Source: Ensifer sp. IC3342
GTDB taxonomy: Bacteria > Pseudomonadota > Alphaproteobacteria > Rhizobiales > Rhizobiaceae
Assembly (NCBI RefSeq): GCF_020193655.1
Contig: NZ_JADYVE010000001.1
Span: forward strand, 62,001-126,000
Direction: 5' to 3'
DNA: 64,000 nucleotides
Within the stretch, counting starts at the first letter, position 1; each line of letters starts with the position of its first letter. Under the pieces are notes generated by a model that was not told where the DNA came from, did not search any database, and worked only from the letters and a program-made list of their open reading frames with translations. Both the position numbers and the translations under genes were made by a program. Below are positions 35,565-43,139 of this stretch, in pieces.

Positions 35565-36338
35565 ATGGCCCGCAAGTTCAACACACTCGCCTTCCTCGCC
35601 TCTCCGGCAGAAGAGGCGCAAAAGGCGGCCAAGGATCTCAAGGCCATTTATGGCAATCACGAAGCGGACGAGGCGGACGTGATCGTCGCACTCGGCGGTG
35701 ACGGCTTCATGTTGCATACGCTGCACAAGACGATGAACTCCGGCAAGCTCGTCTATGGCATGAACCGTGGTTCGGTGGGCTTTCTGATGAACCGCTACAG
35801 CACGGAAAACCTGCATCGCCGCATCGAAAAAGCTGTCGAGAATGCCTTTCACCCCCTGGAGATGCAGACGACCGACGTCAACGGCAACATATTCACGGCA
35901 TTGGCGATCAACGAAGTCTATCTGTTCCGCCAATCCTATCAGGCGGCCAAACTGAAGGTCATCATCGATGGTAAGACGAGGCTCGAGGAACTGACCTGCG
36001 ATGGGCTTCTCCTGGCGACGCCGGCCGGCTCGACGGCCTACAACCTCTCTGCGCACGGTCCGATCCTACCGCTGGAAGCGCCGCTGCTGGCGCTCACTCC
36101 CGTCAGCCCGTTCCGCCCGCGGCGCTGGCGCGGCGCGCTGCTGCCCAATCACGTCACCGTCGAGATCGAGATCCTCGAAGCGGACAAGCGGCCGGTCAAC
36201 GCGGTCGCCGATCACCAGGAGGTAAAGTCGGTCGTCAAGGTTCGCATCGCCGAATCCGAAAAGCTGACCGCCCGCATCCTCTCCGATCCGGACCATTCCT
36301 GGTCCGACCGCATTCTTGCCGAGCAATTCTCCAATTGA
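35565..36338 (+). CDS. nadK: NAD kinase
   Basis: The 257-residue enzyme phosphorylates NAD to NADP. The family motifs are complete: VALGGDGFMLHT (GGDG), ALAINEVYLFR (NE motif) and TPAGSTAYNLSAHGPIL. MARKFNTLAFLASP at ATG 35565 is the conserved start in rhizobia; the 21 codons upstream are ignored. The conserved aspartate after DGLLLATP is as in other alphaproteobacteria. Confidence 0.95.
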   Translation: MARKFNTLAFLASPAEEAQKAAKDLKAIYGNHEADEADVIVALGGDGFMLHTLHKTMNSGKLVYGMNRGSVGFLMNRYSTENLHRRIEKAVENAFHPLEMQTTDVNGNIFTALAINEVYLFRQSYQAAKLKVIIDGKTRLEELTCDGLLLATPAGSTAYNLSAHGPILPLEAPLLALTPVSPFRPRRWRGALLPNHVTVEIEILEADKRPVNAVADHQEVKSVVKVRIAESEKLTARILSDPDHSWSDRILAEQFSN

Positions 36339-36428
36339 AATCACACGTTGCAAGACGGATGTGATATGGTTCAAAACGGTAGCCGCCGGCCCCCGCCGAA
36401 TAGGCAATTCAGGAGGATGCGTCGACCG

Positions 36429-36941
36429 ATGTTTAAAGCTCTGTTTCTCGCGCTGTGCCTCGCCCTGCCCGCAAGCAACTTGTGGGCGCAAGAATCCGCC
36501 ATCCTTCCTTCAAACATTACCTTCGTGACCAGCACCGGTTATTGGGAGGAAAGCGGCGCCGCGCTTTCGCAAGATAGCGCGGAGAAAAATGCCGGCGGCG
36601 CTACATCCGGCTTGCAGGAACGCTCGCCGAGCGGGAAGCGTGGCTATTACAAGCTCATTGCGGTTCGCCAGAACGACGGGACCGCTCAAGTGCACCTTCA
36701 GCAGATTGCCTCGGCACCCGCCGGCCCTGAGGTGGTTTCGTCGGCAGAGCTGGAAGAATTCACCGCTTTGAAGCCCTATGTCACGGACATCCGGCCGGAA
36801 ACATCGACGGGGATCACCCCACAACCCGGGATGTTCGCAACCGTCTATCTGAAGACGGACCCCTCGGCTAGGGAACCGGAATCCTGGACCGTGGTGATCG
36901 ACGATCTCGGCGACATCAAGATCGAGCGCGCAACAAACTGA
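36429..36941 (+). CDS. Exported hypothetical protein
   Basis: The 170-residue protein starts with a signal peptide (MFKALFLALCLALPASNLWA). The mature part is a small soluble protein with YYKLIAVRQNDGTAQVHLQQ and TVVIDDLGDIKIERATN, probably a beta-sandwich of periplasmic type. AGGAGG at 36411-36416 serves ATG 36429 better than ATG 36417, which touches it. It is convergent with prfB. No family recognised. Confidence 0.75.
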   Translation: MFKALFLALCLALPASNLWAQESAILPSNITFVTSTGYWEESGAALSQDSAEKNAGGATSGLQERSPSGKRGYYKLIAVRQNDGTAQVHLQQIASAPAGPEVVSSAELEEFTALKPYVTDIRPETSTGITPQPGMFATVYLKTDPSAREPESWTVVIDDLGDIKIERATN

Positions 36942-36955
36942 CACCGCCACAATGC

Positions 36956-36981
36956 AAAAGGCCGGGCGCAAGCGCCCGGCC
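36956..36981 (-). terminator. Terminator of prfB (convergent gap)
   Basis: A perfect 10-bp stem GGCCGGGCGC/GCGCCCGGCC (36960-36981) is followed on the minus strand by four T residues. It lies 28 bp after the prfB stop and can also stop the convergent exported-protein gene, though the T-run only favours the minus strand. Confidence 0.75.
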
Positions 36982-37008
36982 TCCCACAATCCAGTAATGC
37001 GAGACCTG

Positions 37009-38140
37009 TTAGCTCAGGTCTTCGACAACGGCATCCGCGCCACCCTGTACGCGGTGGGCCAGAGCCGCCTCCATGAAGTCGTTCAATTCGCCGTCGAGCA
37101 CATCGCCGGGGCTCGTGCTCTCGACGCCCGTCCGCAAGTCCTTCACCAGTTGGTAGGGCTGCAGAACATAGGAACGGATCTGGTGACCCCAACCGATATC
37201 GGTCTTGGAGGCCGCCTCGGCGTTCGCCGCTTCCTCTCGCTTCTTGAGCTCGGCCTCGTAAAGCCGCGCGCGCAGCATGTCCCACGCCTTGGCCCGGTTC
37301 TTGTGCTGTGAGCGCTCCTGCTGGCACTGCACCACAATGCCGCTCGGCATGTGGGTGATGCGCACGGCGGAATCGGTCGTATTTACGTGCTGGCCACCGG
37401 CGCCCGAAGAACGGTAGGTATCGATCCGGCAGTCGCCTTCGTTGATATCGATCTGAATCGAATCGTCCACGACCGGGTAGACCCAGATCGACGAGAACGA
37501 GGTGTGCCGCCGGGCATTGCTGTCGTAAGGCGAGATACGGACAAGCCGGTGCACGCCCGACTCCGTCTTCAGCCAGCCATAGGCATTGTGACCCTTGACG
37601 AGGAGTGTGGCGGACTTGATGCCCGCTTCTTCGCCGTCCTGGATTTCCATGAGCTCCACCTTATAGCCCTGGCGCTCGGCCCAGCGGGTATACATGCGCA
37701 GCAGCATGTTCGCCCAGTCCTGGCTTTCCGTGCCGCCGGCACCCGAATGGACTTCGAGATAGGTGTCGTTCTGATCCGCCTCGCCGGAAAGCATGGCCTC
37801 AACCTGCTTCTTCGCGGCCTCGTTGCGCAGCTGTTTCAGGGCTTCCTCGGCGTCCGCGACGATCGCTGCGTCGCCCTCTTCCTCGCCGAGTTCGATCAGC
37901 TCGATATTGTCATTGAGCTGCTGCTCGAACCGACGCAGACCGTTTATGCCGTCGTCGAGCTGTTGGCGCTCGCGCATCAGCTTCTGCGCCTCGGCGGCAT
38001 CATTCCAGAGCGACGGATCCTCCGCCTTGTTGTTCAACCAGTCCAGTCTTCTTATCGCCTGGTCCCAGTCAAAGATGCCTCCTCAGCAGGCTTATGGCCT
38101 GCTTGATTTCGTCGACAATGTTCTCGATTTCGCTTCGCAT
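37009..38140 (-). CDS. prfB: Peptide chain release factor 2 with programmed +1 frameshift
   Basis: Two frames join into a 376-residue RF2, which recognises UGA and UAA. The first 23 codons (38140-38072) encode [20 protein letters not shown] and RHL, then an in-frame TGA; reading continues one base later as [20 protein letters not shown]. The GGQ loop (GAGGQHVN) that triggers hydrolysis is present. The codon-recognition tripeptide is SPY ([15 protein letters not shown]) where E. coli has SPF. It is preceded on the same strand by mrcA. Annotating only the long downstream frame would miss the N-terminus. Confidence 0.97.
38068..38083 (-). promoter_or_regulatory. Programmed +1 frameshift signal in prfB
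   Basis: On the minus strand the signal is AGGAGG (38083-38078), three bases, then CTT-TGA-C (38074-38068). The internal Shine-Dalgarno and the slippery CTT before a poorly terminating TGAC are the classical RF2 autoregulation device: low RF2 slows termination and favours the +1 shift. Confidence 0.95.
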
Positions 38141-38290
38141 GATCCTGCTTCTTGTGAACCCGTAAAAACGTGAGGCTCAAATAGCGACGCCCGCCGCCGA
38201 TGTAAAGGCGACGGGCATCATCTTGTTTTTTGCATGTCGTTATCCCAAAACCGCTGTACACTTTGGGCGACATGCATTGGATGGAAAGCG

Positions 38291-40744
38291 TCAGAACAGG
38301 CCGTTCGAGCCGGAGGTCACCGCCTGGTTGGCCTGCGGCGAGTTCCTCAGGATCTCCTCTGGCGGGACATATTGATCGAGCCCGCCGATAACGGAGAAGG
38401 AATCGGCGGGGCCGGTGCCCGGCTTGAAGGCTTCGATGATCGTATCCGGCTCGCCCTCGACAGCCGCCATACCTGTCTTTCGGTTGACGGGAATGAGGCT
38501 CATGCCTTCCGGCACCACGAACTTGCTCGGACGCGTGCCCTTGACCGCCTCTTGGATAAAGGCGTTGAAGATCGGCGCCGAAAGACTGCCGCCGGTGGCC
38601 CCGCGACCAAGCGGCGCCGGATCATCGAAGCCGAGATAGAGGCCGGCCACGAGATCCGGCGTATAGCCCACGAACCAGGCATCCTTCTCGTCGTTGGTCG
38701 TCCCGGTCTTACCGGCAATCGGCCGATCGAGCTTGATCTTGCCAGCTGCGGTGCCACGGGTGATGACGCCTTCCATCATCGACGTGATCTGGTAGGACGT
38801 CATCGGATCGAGGACCTGCTCACGGTTATCCGTCAGCACCGGCTCTTCCTGACTGGCCCAGTCATCGGCGTTGCAGTTGTCGCAAGTGCGATCCTCGTGG
38901 CGGAAGATGGTCTTGCCATATCGGTCCTGGATCCGGTCGATCAGCGACGGCTTAATCTGCTTGCCGCCATTGGCGATGACGGCATAGGCCGAAACCATGC
39001 GCAGCACCGTCGTCTCGCCCGAGCCGAGCGACATCGAAAGCAGCGGCGCCATCTTGTCATAGATTCCGAAACGCTCGGCATATTCGGCAACGATGTTCAT
39101 GCCCATGTCGTTGGCAAGCCGCACGGTCATCAGGTTGCGCGACTTCTCGATGCCCAGGCGCAGGGTGGAAGGACCGGCAGAGCCGCCGCCGTAGTTCTCG
39201 GGGCGCCAGACCTGGCCACCGGCGACGATCTCGATCGGCGCATCGAGGATGACCGACGCCGGCGTATAGCCGTTGTCGAGCGCGGCCGCGTAGACGAAGG
39301 GCTTGAACGACGAGCCTGGCTGGCGCATCGCTTGCGTGGCGCGGTTGAACTCCGACTGGGCGTAAGAGAAGCCGCCGACCATCGCCAGCACGCGGCCGGT
39401 ATGCGGATCCATCGCAACCAGCCCACCCTGCACCTTCGGCGCCTGGCGCAGTCGATATTCGCCCTCTTCGCCAGTCGGCTCCACATAGACGACATCACCC
39501 GGACCAAGCACACCTTCCGGCGACTTGGCGGTCTTGCGTTGGCCACCGGCAGAACGGTAGGCCCACTGCATGTTCTTTGCCGAGATGTGCCCGGTCACGC
39601 GCTCGGGAACGATCTTGCCGGACGCTTCCTTCTCCGGCTGGATACCGATCTCTGCCCCTTCGGTATCGACCGAAAGGACAACCGCCAGCTTCCATTCCGG
39701 AACATCGCTCAGGCCAGCGATCTTGCCGAGCGGTTCGCCCCAGTCGCCGCCGATCTCGATCGTCTTGATCGGGCCGTGAAACCCACGGCGCTCGTCGTAG
39801 TTCAAAAGCCCGTCCTGCAGCGCCTTGCGCGCCACGATCTGCAGGTGCGGATCAAGTGACGTGCGCACCGAAAGGCCGCCCTCGTAAAGAGCGTTGTCTC
39901 CATACTTCTGGATGATCTGACGGCGCACTTCCTCGGCGAAGAAGTCGGACGCGAAAAGGTGAGCGCCACCGCGACGCGGGGTGACGCCAAGCGGTTGCTT
40001 CTTCGCATCTTCGCCATCCGCCTTGGTCACGTAGCCGTTTTCCATCATCCGGTCGATCACCCAGTTGCGGCGTTCGATCGCCGCTTCCGTCTTGCGGAAG
40101 GGATGATAGTTGGCCGGCCCTTTCGGCAATGCAGCGAGATAGGCGGATTCAGCAACGGTCAGTTCGGTCGCCGACTTGTCGAAATAGGTCAGCGCGGCAC
40201 CGGCGATTCCGTAGGAGTTCAGGCCAAAGAAGATCTCGTTGAGGTAGAGTTCAAGGATGCGATCCTTGCTGTAGGCCTGCTCGATGCGGAAGGAGAGGAT
40301 TGCTTCCTTGATCTTGCGATCGATCGTCTGGTCGGAGGTCAGCAGGAAGTTTTTCGCGACCTGCTGGGTGATCGTCGAAGCGCCGACCGGGCGCCGGCCG
40401 GAGCCGAAATTCTGTACGTTGACGGCGATGGCGCGGACGAGACCGGTGATGTCAACACCGGGATGCTGGTAGAAATTCTTGTCTTCGGCGGAAATGAAGG
40501 CCGCCTTGACGCGATCCGGGATCGCCTGGATCGGCAGATAGAGGCGCCGCTCGCGGGCATATTCCGCCATCAGGGCGCCATTGCCGGCGTGGAAGCGCGT
40601 GGTTACCGGTGGCGCGTAATTCGCCAACACCTCGTAGTCCGGCAGATCCTTGGTGATGGCGCCAAGGTAGATCGCGACGGCCGCGGCGACGCCAAGCAGC
40701 AGAAACGCACCAATGCCGAAAAAATATCCAATCAGTCTGATCAT
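38291..40744 (-). CDS. mrcA: Penicillin-binding protein 1A (bifunctional)
   Basis: The 817-residue membrane enzyme polymerises and crosslinks peptidoglycan. One N-terminal membrane helix (FFGIGAFLLLGVAAAVAIYL) is followed by the GT51 domain with SAEDKNFYQHPGVD and GASTITQQVAKNF, an OB-like insert (about 300-420), and the transpeptidase with PGSSFKPF (active serine), KSRNLM and GKTGTTNDEKDAWFVG. It is downstream of amiC and upstream of prfB on the same strand. The ribosome site is weak; the start is set by the membrane anchor. Confidence 0.96.
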   Translation of the reverse strand: MIRLIGYFFGIGAFLLLGVAAAVAIYLGAITKDLPDYEVLANYAPPVTTRFHAGNGALMAEYARERRLYLPIQAIPDRVKAAFISAEDKNFYQHPGVDITGLVRAIAVNVQNFGSGRRPVGASTITQQVAKNFLLTSDQTIDRKIKEAILSFRIEQAYSKDRILELYLNEIFFGLNSYGIAGAALTYFDKSATELTVAESAYLAALPKGPANYHPFRKTEAAIERRNWVIDRMMENGYVTKADGEDAKKQPLGVTPRRGGAHLFASDFFAEEVRRQIIQKYGDNALYEGGLSVRTSLDPHLQIVARKALQDGLLNYDERRGFHGPIKTIEIGGDWGEPLGKIAGLSDVPEWKLAVVLSVDTEGAEIGIQPEKEASGKIVPERVTGHISAKNMQWAYRSAGGQRKTAKSPEGVLGPGDVVYVEPTGEEGEYRLRQAPKVQGGLVAMDPHTGRVLAMVGGFSYAQSEFNRATQAMRQPGSSFKPFVYAAALDNGYTPASVILDAPIEIVAGGQVWRPENYGGGSAGPSTLRLGIEKSRNLMTVRLANDMGMNIVAEYAERFGIYDKMAPLLSMSLGSGETTVLRMVSAYAVIANGGKQIKPSLIDRIQDRYGKTIFRHEDRTCDNCNADDWASQEEPVLTDNREQVLDPMTSYQITSMMEGVITRGTAAGKIKLDRPIAGKTGTTNDEKDAWFVGYTPDLVAGLYLGFDDPAPLGRGATGGSLSAPIFNAFIQEAVKGTRPSKFVVPEGMSLIPVNRKTGMAAVEGEPDTIIEAFKPGTGPADSFSVIGGLDQYVPPEEILRNSPQANQAVTSGSNGLF

Positions 40745-41148
40745 CAGTCAGATACCGGTACCTAATTATCGTCCCATTGCCAGGTCGTCGTCGCACCATG
40801 CGAAGGCCCGAAGGCTTCGTGTTCTCGCAAACGAAATCGACCCCGCCAAACTTTTCGTCAGAAATCGTCTGGTATTGCGGCTACGCGCTTCCGTCGCTCC
40901 CTCATATGGCGAGGAAGGTCAAGCATCAACACTGTTCCCCAACAAATCTGGGCACCTTTGTCCTAAGTGCCCGGATTGTGAGTAAAATAGGGCTGGTTTC
41001 CGATTATCCCGTGCGCATCTTGTTGAAAAGCATATCGCTGTTACCCGGGCGACACAAATCACTTCCCGCACGCCACGGTGCCCCGACCCGGTGTAGCCTA
41101 CCGATGAGGCGCGCAGGCGCTCTGCTGTAATGTGCCGAACTTGGATGA
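40745..41148. other. Intergenic between amiC and mrcA
   Basis: This 404-bp stretch holds no gene that I can support. It must carry the mrcA promoter. Nothing beyond a short GAAGGCCC-type hairpin near 40800 was noticed. Confidence 0.4.
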
Positions 41149-42396
41149 CTAGCCGCCGTTTGCGACAGCCGTCTCGCGATAGCGTCGAACGGCAACCGCA
41201 AGCAGACCCGACACCTTCTTGCGCCATTCGGGATCGAGCAACTGCTTCTCATCGTCCTTGTTCGATAGGAAGCCGAGTTCGAGCAGGATGGAAGGCACGT
41301 CCGGCGCCTGCAGCACGCGGAAACCTGCGTGGCGATGGGGATTGTTGATCAGCTTGATCTGCCCTTCGAAGGACGAAACGACGGTGCGCGCGAGATTGAC
41401 CGAGAAGGCCTGGGTTTCGCGGCGCGTGAGATCGATCAGGATGTCCGCCACTTCCGCCGGCTCGCTTTGCAGCGGCACTCCGGCGATCTCGTCGGACAGG
41501 TTTTCGCGCTCGGCCAAACTGGCTGCGAGATGGTCGGATGCCTTGTCGGAGATAGTGTAGACCGTGGCCCCGCGAATTTCCTTTTGTTTCAGCGTGTCGG
41601 CGTGAAGGGAGATGAAGAGGTTGGCGCCCTTCTGCCGCGCGATCTGCACACGCTGCGGCAGCGACAGGAACTCGTCCCGGTCGCGAGTGAGGAACGCCTC
41701 GACACCGGCTTCGCGTTTGAGCGTCGCGACCAGTTCCTCCGCGAAGGCGAGCGTCACATGCTTTTCCTCGGTCTTTGTGACGGTTCCGATCGCGCCCGTA
41801 TCGATGCCGCCATGACCGGCGTCGACAGCAATCACGAAGGCGCTGGGGTTCTTCACGGGGGCAGCGACCGGCCGATCGGTCTTGACCGCACGCACCGTTC
41901 CCGTCCACTGCTGGTCTCCGAGAAGTTCATCGAATCGGGCTTGGTCAATCCTTTCGGCATCGAGGACAAGCCGAAAGCTCTTACCGTCCTCTTCTGCCTT
42001 CACTTCCGCATGGCTGACTTCCACCGGCCCTTTGGCGGAAAGGACGAGCCGCGACGTGCCTACCCCCATTCCTCCGTAGCGAATGGCGTCGAAAAGCCCG
42101 CGTGGCTCCAGGCTCTCCGGCTTCAGTCCGAACGACGTCTCCGGCAAGTCGACGATGACGCGGACCGGATTTGCAACATAGTGGATGGAGAATTCCGGCT
42201 TGCGGTCGAATTCGACGACAATGCGCGTTCGGGCGTCGTCGCCGGCGATCCGGGCACCGAAAGCCAGCAGTGGTTCGGCCGCCCGCACGCAGGCCGCGCT
42301 TGCGGTCACGGCAGCAAAGGCAAAGGCGATTGCGCGCAGGGAGCGACGCCACAACTTCACAGATCGCATAGAACACAGACGTTTCGCCGAAGGCAT
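41149..42396 (-). CDS. amiC: N-acetylmuramoyl-L-alanine amidase (AMIN plus Amidase_3)
   Basis: The 415-residue enzyme cuts the bond between muramic acid and the stem peptide for daughter-cell separation. A signal peptide (LRAIAFAFAAVTASAACVRA) leads to an AMIN domain (about 45-140) that targets the septum. The zinc amidase has VDAGHGGIDTGAIG, TEEKHVTLAFA and LFISLHAD, with the C-terminal ILLELGFLSNKDDEK holding the catalytic glutamate. ATG 42396 was chosen for its GGGGAG site; ATG 42369 is possible. It is divergent from rne. Confidence 0.94.
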   Translation of the reverse strand: MPSAKRLCSMRSVKLWRRSLRAIAFAFAAVTASAACVRAAEPLLAFGARIAGDDARTRIVVEFDRKPEFSIHYVANPVRVIVDLPETSFGLKPESLEPRGLFDAIRYGGMGVGTSRLVLSAKGPVEVSHAEVKAEEDGKSFRLVLDAERIDQARFDELLGDQQWTGTVRAVKTDRPVAAPVKNPSAFVIAVDAGHGGIDTGAIGTVTKTEEKHVTLAFAEELVATLKREAGVEAFLTRDRDEFLSLPQRVQIARQKGANLFISLHADTLKQKEIRGATVYTISDKASDHLAASLAERENLSDEIAGVPLQSEPAEVADILIDLTRRETQAFSVNLARTVVSSFEGQIKLINNPHRHAGFRVLQAPDVPSILLELGFLSNKDDEKQLLDPEWRKKVSGLLAVAVRRYRETAVANGG

Positions 42397-43139
42397 CACC
42401 CCGGGCTCCCCACTATTTTCTTCAGATACCAGCGGTCTGCCTTCAGGCAAACCATCAACCCCTCAACCAATGAACCCTCATGGTTAACCAAATCTTGACA
42501 AAATCCTCATGATAGCCGCGTCGCAACGCGACTCGCTGGCGCGAATGCGTCCCTTATCGATCAATTTCACCGGGGCAAGCGAATCGATCAATATTGTGGC
42601 GGCAAAGGCTTTTCCCTTGCCAATGTGACATAGAAACCATAAAAGCGTCACAAGGAGAAAGTGTTGACGGGATAGAATCGTCGGCCGGGCAGCCGGAGCT
42701 TTTAGAGAGGCTTGGCGCCAGGAATGATCGGGCCGGAACTGCCGGTTGCAAACCGTATCATGCCTTACGCGGCCGCAGGTGTTCATCCGCCGTCGCTGCA
42801 TTTCCTCCCCGTATACTGGATCGCAAATTTCCGGCGGTGGCCGGAGTTCTTGACGGTGATTTTCACCAGATGCCCGCAAGCGGGCGCATTCATCGGGCCT
42901 CCCCTTCGAGGTCCAGGACATTGGCATTCTTGTTTGGTCTTTGATGTGACTCAGCAGTATCGGTCAGAAGTAAAGAGGCCCCGGGACGTGAACGTTCCGG
43001 CTGCCGTCTGGCTGCTGCACCATCGCCTGCACCAAACAGGACCTTTCACATCCGGCGCATCTTTCGACGTGTTTGACAGCCTTCCCAAGGAAGCAGGCCT
43101 GTCTGCCGTTTCACTGTTGCGCCGAGGAGCACAGCTTAG
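42397..43139 (+). promoter_or_regulatory. amiC-rne divergent region with long rne leader
   Basis: No gene is seen in 743 bp. A good promoter toward rne, CTTGCC-N17-ATAAAA, is at 42616-42644, which predicts a leader of nearly 490 nt. Long leaders of rne mRNA are the known target of RNase E autoregulation in enterobacteria, and the same is likely here. No separate amiC promoter could be fixed. Confidence 0.5.

Noticed and set aside
37500-37560. SPY in RF2 in place of SPF as a sign of altered stop-codon recognition
   Set aside because: The change is conservative and the surrounding [13 protein letters not shown] context is normal; I believe it is common in rhizobial RF2.
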